20,210 nt of DNA from Flavobacterium sp. (GTDB lineage Bacteria; Bacteroidota; Bacteroidia; Flavobacteriales; Flavobacteriaceae), in the NCBI GenBank assembly GCA_023253295.1, contig JALRGZ010000195.1, forward strand, positions 1 to 20,210. The letters are read 5' to 3'. The translations under genes and the position numbers were made by a program. Position 1 is the first letter of the stretch. The number at the start of each line of letters is the position of its first letter. Positions 1 to 7,704 of this stretch are shown piece by piece. The notes beneath the pieces are model-generated. The model ran no database searches. It was not told the DNA's origin and saw nothing but the letters and a program-made list of their open reading frames with translations.

Positions 1-474
1 ATCATCCACAAGAATAACCACTCTTGGTCTTACATGATGTACTTCGGCGGTGTAAATATCACCAATTAAATCTTTAAATTGCTTATAAAGATTGGTATTA
101 TCATGTTCATGAATTTTAGAAATCAAATTTTGACGCAATGCTAAGATAGCTCTTCTTCCTAGATCAATTAATTTAACCTCTTCAGATACTTCTTCTCCAA
201 TCTCAAAATCTGCCTCAATTTTTCTAGCCTCTGTTAAAGTAATCTCTTCATTTTCGAAATCCAAATCTTCGTCGGCAACGATTACTCTCCTTCTCCAAAT
301 TTCCATATCACCTTTATCAGGATTGATAATGATGTCAAAATTTTCATCTGAACCGTATTTTTTCTTCAATGCATTTCTAAATACATCTTCTAAAATTGCC
401 ATAAGCGTTACACGATCAATAAGTTTATCATCTTTAAACTCTGAAAATGAATCGATTAATGCTAAATTTTCCAT
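1..474 (-). CDS. nusA: Transcription termination/antitermination factor NusA (N-terminal part)
   Basis: This is the first 158 codons of NusA, an RNA polymerase-binding factor that controls pausing, intrinsic termination and antitermination in the cytoplasm. The ATG is at 474-472 and the frame stays open to base 1, so the S1, KH1 and KH2 RNA-binding domains lie outside the window. The visible part is the NusA N-terminal domain: it begins MENLALIDSFSEFKDD, followed by the typical LEDVFRNALKKKYG helix and a stretch reading LGRRAILALRQNLISKI near residues 105-120. It starts 14 bp after the rimP stop, the conserved rimP-nusA arrangement, so the two are almost certainly co-transcribed. Identity rests on recognition of the N-terminal domain and on this neighbour order. 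Confidence 0.95.
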   Translation of the reverse strand, partial: MENLALIDSFSEFKDDKLIDRVTLMAILEDVFRNALKKKYGSDENFDIIINPDKGDMEIWRRRVIVADEDLDFENEEITLTEARKIEADFEIGEEVSEEVKLIDLGRRAILALRQNLISKIHEHDNTNLYKQFKDLIGDIYTAEVHHVRPRVVILVDD

Positions 475-488
475 GCGAATTCTTTAAA

Positions 489-953
489 TTAAAATGTTAC
501 TGTAACAACTGCCTCTTTAATATCAGAATAAGATATTTGTTGTTCTTTCTGTACTGTTTCTTTTCCTTTTCCTACTTTCTTAGGCTCTCTTGCTTTCCAA
601 GACAAAATTATGAAATCTTCATTAGCATCAACTAATTCAGCTTCAATTTTTTCAGTATTTGTAGTCACTATCAAAGTTCTACCAATATTTTTCATGTATT
701 GACGAGTCATTTTCAATGGCGAACCTATCCCTACCGAAGCTACTTCCAAAGAATAATCTTGTTCCTCTCTGTCTAACTTACTCTCTATTGCACGACTAAT
801 ATCGATACAATCCTGCAAAACCACACCATTATCATCATCCAAAGTAATCATTACCTTAAACGCATCAGTAATAGTTAAATCAATCAAAAAAAGCGAAGGT
901 CTTTCCTCAAGAACTTCCTGCAATAATGAATTTACTTTTTCTTTAAATGTCAT
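489..953 (-). CDS. rimP: Ribosome maturation factor RimP
   Basis: RimP is a cytoplasmic factor for maturation of the small ribosomal subunit. From the chosen start the protein is 154 residues, normal for the family. It has the N-terminal alpha/beta domain (DCIDISRAIESKLD, then the SLEVASVGIGSPLK segment that matches the family's LEVSSPG-like motif, here with VGIG) and a C-terminal SH3-like barrel (GRTLIVTT...EAELVDANEDFIILSW). An in-frame ATG eight codons upstream at 977 exists, but its codons lie inside a GC-rich hairpin and U-run that look like a terminator. The ATG at 953, preceded by AAGAAAT, is therefore preferred, and MTFKEKVNSLLQEV is a typical RimP N-terminus. nusA follows after 14 bp. 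Transcription probably starts near 1010 from the promoter at 1017-1046 and passes through the hairpin at 968-988. Confidence 0.93.
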   Translation of the reverse strand: MTFKEKVNSLLQEVLEERPSLFLIDLTITDAFKVMITLDDDNGVVLQDCIDISRAIESKLDREEQDYSLEVASVGIGSPLKMTRQYMKNIGRTLIVTTNTEKIEAELVDANEDFIILSWKAREPKKVGKGKETVQKEQQISYSDIKEAVVTVTF

Positions 954-960
954 ATTTCTT

Positions 961-988
961 ATAAAAAGAGGGGACATTTAGTCCCCTC
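961..988 (-). terminator. Terminator-like hairpin with U-run just before rimP; possible attenuator
   Basis: Read on the minus strand, GAGGGGAC, loop TAAAT and GTCCCCTC form a perfect 8 bp stem (988-981 with 975-968) with six G/C pairs. It is followed at once by TTTTTAT (967-961), the form of an intrinsic terminator. On the plus strand no T-run follows, so it acts in one direction. It ends seven bases before the preferred rimP ATG. The promoter at 1017-1046 lies upstream of it, so transcripts from that promoter must pass it to reach rimP. It could terminate transcription from the M24 gene, attenuate rimP-nusA, or do both. The structure is read directly from the bases; the regulatory role is inferred. 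Confidence 0.8.
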
Positions 989-1016
989 ATTATCTAGATT
1001 TTAATAAATAACGGCA

Positions 1017-1046
1017 CAAATATAGTGTTTATTTTTATAAACCAAA
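1017..1046 (-). promoter_or_regulatory. Bacteroidota-type sigma-ABfA promoter for rimP-nusA
   Basis: On the minus strand a TTTG at 1046-1043 (within TTTTTGG) is separated by 18 bp from TATATTTG at 1024-1017. These match the known Bacteroidota -33 TTTG and -7 TAnnTTTG consensus with normal spacing. Transcription would begin near 1010, about 20 bases before the hairpin at 988 and about 57 bases before the rimP ATG. I found no equally good match in the other intergenic gaps. Confidence 0.72.
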
Positions 1047-1156
1047 AATAATTGATTCTTGTTAAAACTTTTCTTAAATCTTAATTAACGAAAGAAACAC
1101 GATTAATTGACCGTTCTATATTATTTGTTTTTTATTGTTTCATCACATACTTCCTC

Positions 1157-2377
1157 CTAATACCCAAAAGGGTTTTCAATACTTTGCATCGGTGTTGTAA
1201 ACCATTTTGGTCCTTCTTTTGTCATATAAAAATGATCTTCATGCCTTATTCCAAATTTCCCAGGAACACAAATCATTGGTTCATTACTCACCACCATTCC
1301 TTCTAAAAGTTGAATCTCACTTCCTCTAACTAAATAAGGATATTCGTGAATATCTAATCCCGTTCCATGTCCCACACGATGAGGCAAACCCGGCAAAGTA
1401 TAATCAGCACTCAAACCCGCATTTGCTAATGTTTTTCGTGCTGCGTCATCAACTGAACCACAAGTAGCACCATTCTTAGCAGCTTCAAAAGCAGCTAATT
1501 GTGCGGCTTTTTCCAAATCCCAAATGGTTTTATACTCCTCAGAAGGAATACCATAGACATAGGATCTGGTAATATCTGAAAGGTAACCTTCCAAACGACA
1601 ACCTGTATCTACAATCACAGCATCATTTTCTTTTAAGGTTTGAGGAACAGCCACACCATGAGGATATTGCGTATCATCAGCAAATAAAACAATACAGAAA
1701 TAAGATCCTGAAGCTATTCCTGCTTTTATATGTGCCTCATTGATAAAATCAACCACTTCATCCACACTAATTCCTGGTCGCAAAATTTTAGCAGCTGCAC
1801 GTTGCACTGCCATTGTAATCTCTTTTGCTTGCTGGATAATTGCAATTTCGTTAGCTGATTTTTGCATTCTGCAGCCAGCAGTTATTTGCTGAGCCGTTTG
1901 AATACTGCAAGAAGAATTAACTTTTGCAATTCCATCCACCAAAAAGTAGGAGGCGGATTCGTCAATTGCTAAATTGGCATTGGTTTTATTTTTTTTCTGA
2001 AGCAATTTACCTACTAACTCATAAGGAGATTCATGTTCTTCCCAGCAGTAAATATCAGCTTCGACTTGTCGGTATTTTTTAAAAGTTCCTTCTTCAAATT
2101 TTGGAACGATGTATTTTAGAGTTCCATCATCAAACAACAAAGCTCCCACCATTCTTTCCGAAGGATTCCATTGTGTTCCTGTAAAATAATACAAATTGGT
2201 ACCAGCATTCAAATACAAAGCATCCACTGAGTTTTCTTTCATTAAACGTGTTGCTTTTTGTATTCTCAACAAATATTCATCTATTTGAATAGGCTGAACA
2301 TTTTGAGTCATATTTGTAATTTTTTCTAACTCAATAGTTGCATTTGAGCCCCCCACTCCTATTGTCATTTTATTCAT
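1157..2377 (-). CDS. Xaa-Pro aminopeptidase/dipeptidase, M24B family
   Basis: This is a metallopeptidase of the pita-bread fold, expected to cut the bond between an N-terminal residue and proline (Xaa-Pro). It has a creatinase-like N-terminal domain (about residues 30-165) and the M24 catalytic domain (about 175-400). The five metal ligands are visible: D257 in IVDTG, D268 in LSDITR, H337 in GHGTG, E366 in SNEP and E380 in RHED. H240 in YPHG fits the usual substrate-contacting histidine. There is no signal peptide, so it should act in the cytoplasm on imported peptides. An internal ATG three codons in (MTIGVGGS) is an alternative start. It is the last gene of the accessory operon, 47 bp after the ornithine cyclodeaminase-like gene. 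I cannot tell aminopeptidase P from prolidase activity, or proline from hydroxyproline preference, from sequence alone. Confidence 0.9.
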   Translation of the reverse strand: MNKMTIGVGGSNATIELEKITNMTQNVQPIQIDEYLLRIQKATRLMKENSVDALYLNAGTNLYYFTGTQWNPSERMVGALLFDDGTLKYIVPKFEEGTFKKYRQVEADIYCWEEHESPYELVGKLLQKKNKTNANLAIDESASYFLVDGIAKVNSSCSIQTAQQITAGCRMQKSANEIAIIQQAKEITMAVQRAAAKILRPGISVDEVVDFINEAHIKAGIASGSYFCIVLFADDTQYPHGVAVPQTLKENDAVIVDTGCRLEGYLSDITRSYVYGIPSEEYKTIWDLEKAAQLAAFEAAKNGATCGSVDDAARKTLANAGLSADYTLPGLPHRVGHGTGLDIHEYPYLVRGSEIQLLEGMVVSNEPMICVPGKFGIRHEDHFYMTKEGPKWFTTPMQSIENPFGY

Positions 2378-2424
2378 TTTGTATGAATTAACATTGTCTA
2401 ATTTTAATTAATAACCTTAATTTT

Positions 2425-3387
2425 TCATTCTTTTGAATCAAATAATTGATAAAAATAAGAGGCCGCTACTAAATCTTCTAAAGCATGACCAACAGATTTA
2501 AAAAAAGTAATTTCAGTATCTGAAGTTCGTCCTTTTTTAACATTAGAACACAATTCAAACAAATCGGCTTTAATACTTTCTTTAGTAATAATACCAGTAG
2601 TCAATGGAATCAAAATATCTCCGCTTTCTTTAAGTCCACCTTGATAGGTATCTAAAAAAACAGATGATTTCAAAATAGCTTCATCATCAGCTTCTCTAGT
2701 GTCTTTTTTATAAGCACCTACTAAATCAACATGCTGACCTGCATTTAAGTATTTTCCAAAAACCAAAGGCGTTGGCGATAATGTTGCCGAAGAAATAATA
2801 TCAACCTCAGAAATTTTATCTTCTATCTTTTCAACAACACTACAAGTAAACGGAAAATCTTTAAGTGCATCCACAATATCTTGCGCTTTCTTTTTATCCC
2901 TTCCCCAAATATAAACTTGTTTAATTGGTCTTACACTAGCGTGAGCCTTAATTAAATTAATAGATAAAGCTCCCGTTCCAATCATTAACATAGAATTAGA
3001 ATCAGATCTAGACAGGAAACTACTGGCTAATGCTGATGTTGCCGCGGTTCTCTTGGCCGTTAGCGATTTTGCATCCAAAATAGCTTTAATATTTCCTTTG
3101 TAGGCGTCCAGATAAATATACGTTCCTTGAATAGCAGGCATATCATATTTCCCATTATTAGGACTCACAGTAACTATTTTTACCCCTAAATCTTTACCCG
3201 GATTAAATGCAGGCATCAGCAACAAAGTGGAATCTTTATCTTCTTCAGGGTTAGGAAAATCATGGTGATGACGCATAGGAACTTCTATATCGGAATTTGA
3301 AAAACCCTCTTGAAGTGCCTTTATCAATTCATTAAAATTGCAATTTTTCTCTATAAATTGATCCGATATTTGATAAATTGTTTTCAT
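2425..3387 (-). CDS. Ornithine cyclodeaminase/mu-crystallin family NAD(P)-dependent enzyme
   Basis: The 320-residue protein belongs to the ornithine cyclodeaminase/mu-crystallin/alanine dehydrogenase superfamily, which includes ornithine cyclodeaminase and reductases of cyclic ketimines such as delta1-pyrroline-2-carboxylate. Visible features are K70 in LGVKIV, R113 in TAKRTAA, a Rossmann nucleotide motif GTGAL at 137-141, and VGAYKKDTREAD at 223-234. That last segment resembles the GAYxPDxRE form of the reductase branch, with lysine in place of proline; I do not see the ornithine-cyclodeaminase-type GGDxPGK segment. No signal peptide is present, so it is cytoplasmic. It lies between the GH43 gene (35 bp) and the M24 Xaa-Pro peptidase gene (47 bp). 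A role in reducing an imino acid formed from hydroxyproline to proline fits the context but is inferred; alanine or lysine metabolism are alternatives. Confidence 0.82.
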   Translation of the reverse strand: MKTIYQISDQFIEKNCNFNELIKALQEGFSNSDIEVPMRHHHDFPNPEEDKDSTLLLMPAFNPGKDLGVKIVTVSPNNGKYDMPAIQGTYIYLDAYKGNIKAILDAKSLTAKRTAATSALASSFLSRSDSNSMLMIGTGALSINLIKAHASVRPIKQVYIWGRDKKKAQDIVDALKDFPFTCSVVEKIEDKISEVDIISSATLSPTPLVFGKYLNAGQHVDLVGAYKKDTREADDEAILKSSVFLDTYQGGLKESGDILIPLTTGIITKESIKADLFELCSNVKKGRTSDTEITFFKSVGHALEDLVAASYFYQLFDSKE

Positions 3388-3422
3388 TTATTGTTCTCAA
3401 ATTTTATTATATAGTAATATTC

Positions 3423-5564
3423 TTAAAGCAACCCTTTAGGTTTAGTCTCATTCATAAGCTTAATTATATCCGCTGAATGGATTGCATAATCATACATTTG
3501 GAATGAAGCCATAAAACCAGAATAATTTTCTCCAATATCCGAAGCTCCAATTATAATTTTTGCCTTATCAATTGCTGATGATAACAACATATTTTGGGAA
3601 TTATCTAAAACACCGTCTACATATATTTTTTCGACAACACCATCAAATGTTAAAACAATATAATGCCATTTATTTGCTTCGGGTAATTTTGAATAGCGCA
3701 TATCAAAATGGCCGTCTAAGTGCGCTACGGCTCCATAATTACCACTATTATAAGCTAAAGCATTGTATGAATTTGCTAAACTAAATTCACGTCGATCACA
3801 CCATGAAGCTAAAATTTCGCCTTCTTTTGAAATTGTTGGGTTTCTAACCCAAGTAGCTACGGTAAAAGAACCATTCCAAGCCAAAGTTTTCGGTACTGCT
3901 TTATCCAAAGTTAAAGCTCCTTTTGTAAAGTTAAATGCCTTAATACCATCCGTATTTTCTAAAGAGACTTCGCCGCTTTTTGTAAAAACTCCTCCAATAG
4001 TCCCTCTGTTAGGAATGGAGACTAAGGAATCATTTTCAAAAATTTGATTGGCATCAATATCTACTAAGAGCTTTCTAGTACTTAAAGGTGCTGATGTTTT
4101 AGTAGATTTTTTATTTTGTAATTGTAAAGGAATTTCAAATAACGAACTGTATACTTTAATGTTCCAAACAGCAGCATACAACCCCATTTTTTCAGTACCT
4201 AAAACGGTCAACTTTAAATAACGCGCTTTTACGTTATTATCATCAATCATAGGGCTTCCGGAAGTTTGATTTTTAGATTTATCAGCATACAGAAACCATT
4301 TTTTACCATTTACAGAATATTCCAATTTATATTGATAATAGTAGCTCGCAAATTCAAATTGAGTCATCACCCTTTTTATTGGTTTAACCGAACCTAAATC
4401 GACAATTAAATCTTGTGGTAAAGTATTATCAGCTGCTTTCCACATGGTAGCATTATTATCATCTGTAGCATACGATGATTTATATTCATAATCATATTGA
4501 GTTGATTTCAAATGATAAGAAGACGCTATCGTTTTTGCTTTGAAAGCAATATTTTCAGGCACATCTGATCTAACAAAATCATCAATTCCTTTCATTGTTG
4601 GCACGACGGTTTTTATTGTAGAATCATTTTCGAAAATCATTTTATCAATACAAACTTGTCTTGCAAGTCCTCCTCTTGTCATAGGATAATCGTGTTTGTG
4701 ATACACAATATAACAATCATCCTTCTCTTTTAATATCGAATGATGGCCTGGACCATGAACTGTTTGATCGTCATTTGTGCTCAAAATAGGATTGTTTTTT
4801 CCTGGAGTAAAAGGTCCATAAGGAGAATCTGAATAAGAATAACGTACGTTATAAGTTTCATCATGACAAGAAGCCCCAGAATACATCAGGATATATTTAT
4901 TGCCTTTTTTCATCATATAAGCCGCTTCAAATGGACGGGGGGTTTGCGCCAAAGGTATATTCGTTGAATTGACCATCTCTTTCATGGTCTTCGTATTTAA
5001 TTCTCCAACAGCATAACCTCCGTTATAGTGCACCCAAGTTCCCCAATAACCATATATTTTCCCATCAGTATCTGTAAAAAACTGAGCATCAAGTGACGGA
5101 AACCCTTCTCTTGGGTATCCATTTGAAATTACAGGAACATCATTTTCGCTTAATTTAGTCCAAGGCCCAACTGGCGTATCAGAAACATAACCGTAAATAT
5201 TACAGCCCATTTCACAGTTTCCAAAATACAAATAATACTTTCCATCTTTTCCTTCTACAATATCAGGGGCCCAAAAATTAGTAATCAATTGAGCTGAAAA
5301 AGAAGGTATTTCCATAGTATAATTATACCAATTTTGAAAATCTTTACTATACCAAACCGTTGGGGCTCCAGAAGCTAACATCTCATTATCAGTAGTTGCA
5401 TAGATATAATAAATATCACCAAATTTTTTAATAGTAGGATCAGCAAACCAGCCCGGTAAAATAGGGTTTTTAGCTCCATTAGCATTAACATCACTATCTT
5501 TTTGTGCAAAAAGAGTGCCTGTCAAAAAAAGTATGATAAAACCGTGTAATAATTTATTGTTCAA
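3423..5564 (-). CDS. Secreted GH43 glycoside hydrolase with F5/8C and LamG-like modules (TTG start)
   Basis: This is a 713-residue exported enzyme of the GH43 five-bladed propeller family, whose known members are mostly alpha-L-arabinofuranosidases, beta-xylosidases, arabinanases and exo-beta-1,3-galactanases. Counting from the chosen start, the catalytic triad is D42 (WFADP), D159 (SLDAQFF) and E213 (RPFEAA), with a VHGPGHHS histidine motif near residues 270-277. The GH43 domain spans about 35-335, an F5/8 type C (discoidin-like) module about 340-475, and a LamG/concanavalin-like module about 498-710. No ATG gives a sensible N-terminus. A TTG at 5564-5562 yields (M)NNKLLHGFIILFLTGTLFA, a normal signal peptide, 31 bp after the GH42 stop. 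The only in-frame upstream ATGs lie inside the GH42 gene. Arabinofuranosidase or galactanase activity would fit the locus, but the subfamily cannot be fixed by eye. Confidence 0.88.
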   Translation of the reverse strand: MNNKLLHGFIILFLTGTLFAQKDSDVNANGAKNPILPGWFADPTIKKFGDIYYIYATTDNEMLASGAPTVWYSKDFQNWYNYTMEIPSFSAQLITNFWAPDIVEGKDGKYYLYFGNCEMGCNIYGYVSDTPVGPWTKLSENDVPVISNGYPREGFPSLDAQFFTDTDGKIYGYWGTWVHYNGGYAVGELNTKTMKEMVNSTNIPLAQTPRPFEAAYMMKKGNKYILMYSGASCHDETYNVRYSYSDSPYGPFTPGKNNPILSTNDDQTVHGPGHHSILKEKDDCYIVYHKHDYPMTRGGLARQVCIDKMIFENDSTIKTVVPTMKGIDDFVRSDVPENIAFKAKTIASSYHLKSTQYDYEYKSSYATDDNNATMWKAADNTLPQDLIVDLGSVKPIKRVMTQFEFASYYYQYKLEYSVNGKKWFLYADKSKNQTSGSPMIDDNNVKARYLKLTVLGTEKMGLYAAVWNIKVYSSLFEIPLQLQNKKSTKTSAPLSTRKLLVDIDANQIFENDSLVSIPNRGTIGGVFTKSGEVSLENTDGIKAFNFTKGALTLDKAVPKTLAWNGSFTVATWVRNPTISKEGEILASWCDRREFSLANSYNALAYNSGNYGAVAHLDGHFDMRYSKLPEANKWHYIVLTFDGVVEKIYVDGVLDNSQNMLLSSAIDKAKIIIGASDIGENYSGFMASFQMYDYAIHSADIIKLMNETKPKGLL

Positions 5565-5595
5565 AATAAAATAGTATAAATTAATTTTAAACTCC

Positions 5596-7698
5596 TCAGT
5601 ATTTCCAAACCAAAACAGCTGCAGTTTTGATTTCTTTAGAACCAATAATAATTTCTGCATTAGATGGCAAATCCATATTATAAACTTTATCGGAATAATT
5701 GACAGCAATACCAAATCCATCTCGATATTCTACCAAAACGCCATCAGGATAGTTTTCGATAGCAATTTTTTGTTGTTGGTATAATTTGGTTAAAACTTGT
5801 TTTTCAAGATCCCCGTTCTTAGAATCCAATCCTATATATGTCACAGTGCCTTTGCCTAGTTTACGAGAAATAACTGCCGGTGTTCCTGCATAAAAATCGC
5901 CCTCATAAGTCCCCCAAACTTCCGTTCCAGGATTAGGCTTTAACAAATCACCCCAACTCGTCCATGCGAATTCCTGATTATTAAATTTAATTACTCCCGG
6001 AGATTGTGACATTAATAAATCATAGGATTCTATTTGAGAACCAATTAAATTCCACATAGGCTCATAAAATTTAGTTTCCCATAACTGCCCTAATCGGTTT
6101 TGAATTCCAGAACGACAGCTTAACACTAAATTTCCACCATTTTGAGCATAGAATGTAAGTTTATCAATCATTTTTTGATCTATCATTTGGTATGCAGGAA
6201 CTACCAAAACTGGATAATTGGAGAAATTAGTAGTATCTCGAACAAAATCAACTGGAGCTCCAAAAGATTTTGCTGCCTTATAGTATTTCATAAAATGCCC
6301 TAGTGTGCTCCATTCTCTAGTTTGCTTATTCAACTCAATACCCATTACATTATCGGCGTTGAATAAGATTCCCGTTTTGCGTTTTAAATAATAATCAGGT
6401 AATGCCGCTTTAGCATCATATTTTTTTCTCAAAACATCTAACTCTTTTATAAACTGAGCAAATTCTTGTCCTCCAGGAGTAGGAGTAACACCATCTGTTC
6501 CAACTATACCATAATGAAATTGTTCATAACCATACAAAGGAGCACGATAACGATACGTACAGGTAAACTTACTACCACCAGCAAATACATGCCATAACCA
6601 CAACCTAACAGCTCCAGGTAATGGTTGCGGATTAATGCTTCCCCAGTTTACCTGCCCCGGTTGTAATTCCATACATCCATACATGCCTTTTGTAGGGCGA
6701 AAAAAATCATTCGACATCGCTATATCCGTATAATTACCCAAACGATAACCGTTTTTACCTATTCCAAGACTTCCTCCATAAACAACATAACGCGTATAAC
6801 AGTCAAAATCTAATTCTTTACTCATACCAACAAAACCTTCATTATAGTTTGATCTATAATTAGAAGTAATCCATTGGTCTCTCGTGATATTTTTACGAAT
6901 GGTAACCGCTTGGGAATCAAGAAAAGTAGCGGTTTCCTCGTCAGCAAATCGATAGTGATCTAATTGTGCATGCAGATTCATTCCCCATTCTCTATGTAGT
7001 GGAATATTAATTTGGTCAAAACTACTGTAAGTTCCACTCCAAAAACTATTTCCCCAAGCTTTATTTAAAACCTCAATAGTTTTGTATTTTGCTTTTAGCC
7101 AATCTCGAAAACGTTGCTGCGCATCTGCTCCGTAATCCAGAAAACGAGCCGGTTCATTATCGACTTGCCAGCCGATGATATTTTTATTATTACCGTATTT
7201 TTTAGCTAATTGTTCAATCATTTTTAAGGAATAGCTTCGATAATAATTACTTGAAAATGATGCATGCTGTCTGGAACCATGATCGGTTTTAGTCCCGTCT
7301 TCATAAGTAGCCAGTATTTCCGGATGTTTACGAGTGAGCCACACAGGAGGAGTTGCTGTTGAAGTACACATTACAATTTTTAAATTGTATTTTGCTGCAA
7401 TTGCGACTGCGTTATCTAACCATTTAAAATCATAAACTCCCTCTTGAGGCTCAAGTTCAGCCCAAGCAAATTCTCCAAAATGAGTAAATTCGAAACCCAT
7501 TTCGGCTATTTTTTTCAAGTCCCGATCCCATTGGCTTGGATCCCAATGCTCAGGATAATAATATACTCCTACTGTGGTAAGATCTTTTTTAGGAAAATAT
7601 TTATCGAATTTTTGTGCAATCGAATGGATACTAATTAGCATTCCAAATACTGTAAATAATATTTTTTTTAATAAGTTTTGTTTCAATTTTTGTTTCAT
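5596..7698 (-). CDS. Secreted GH42-type beta-galactosidase
   Basis: The 700-residue protein is a clan GH-A glycosidase of GH42 type, which removes terminal beta-galactosyl units (some members act on alpha-L-arabinopyranosides). A signal peptide covers about residues 1-29, ending in SIHSIAQ, so it should be periplasmic. The TIM barrel (about 40-420) opens with VGVYYYPEHWDPSQW and carries the acid/base E182 in WQVDNEP and the nucleophile E344 in CMELQPGQVNW, both in the usual GH42 setting. A trimerisation-like domain (about 430-640) and a small C-terminal beta domain ending AAVLVWKY follow. Length is normal for the family. The ATG is 6 bp after the stop of the DUF5695-like gene and the GH43 gene follows after 31 bp, so all three are co-transcribed. 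Galactan or arabinogalactan side chains are the likely substrate. Confidence 0.9.
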   Translation of the reverse strand: MKQKLKQNLLKKILFTVFGMLISIHSIAQKFDKYFPKKDLTTVGVYYYPEHWDPSQWDRDLKKIAEMGFEFTHFGEFAWAELEPQEGVYDFKWLDNAVAIAAKYNLKIVMCTSTATPPVWLTRKHPEILATYEDGTKTDHGSRQHASFSSNYYRSYSLKMIEQLAKKYGNNKNIIGWQVDNEPARFLDYGADAQQRFRDWLKAKYKTIEVLNKAWGNSFWSGTYSSFDQINIPLHREWGMNLHAQLDHYRFADEETATFLDSQAVTIRKNITRDQWITSNYRSNYNEGFVGMSKELDFDCYTRYVVYGGSLGIGKNGYRLGNYTDIAMSNDFFRPTKGMYGCMELQPGQVNWGSINPQPLPGAVRLWLWHVFAGGSKFTCTYRYRAPLYGYEQFHYGIVGTDGVTPTPGGQEFAQFIKELDVLRKKYDAKAALPDYYLKRKTGILFNADNVMGIELNKQTREWSTLGHFMKYYKAAKSFGAPVDFVRDTTNFSNYPVLVVPAYQMIDQKMIDKLTFYAQNGGNLVLSCRSGIQNRLGQLWETKFYEPMWNLIGSQIESYDLLMSQSPGVIKFNNQEFAWTSWGDLLKPNPGTEVWGTYEGDFYAGTPAVISRKLGKGTVTYIGLDSKNGDLEKQVLTKLYQQQKIAIENYPDGVLVEYRDGFGIAVNYSDKVYNMDLPSNAEIIIGSKEIKTAAVLVWKY

Positions 7699-7704
7699 TC
7701 GATA

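Noticed and set aside
954..977. Upstream ATG of rimP at 977
   Set aside because: Its eight extra codons fall in the hairpin loop, stem and U-run of the terminator-like structure, and MTFKEKV at 953 matches the usual RimP N-terminus.
1091..1117. AT-rich inverted repeat (CAATTAATCG / CGTTAATTAA, minus strand) after the M24 gene
   Set aside because: The stem needs a bulge, has only two G/C pairs and is not followed by a T-run, so it is not a convincing terminator.
3560..4047. Plus-strand open frames within the GH43 gene (and similar ones inside GH42, GH127, permease and other genes)
   Set aside because: They run opposite to well-supported genes, have no recognisable domain or start context, and are antisense shadows.
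5565..5720. N-terminal extension of the GH43 frame to an ATG at 5720
   Set aside because: It overlaps the conserved C-terminal end of GH42 by about 40 codons and places extra sequence before a clear signal peptide. The TTG at 5564 is a better start.
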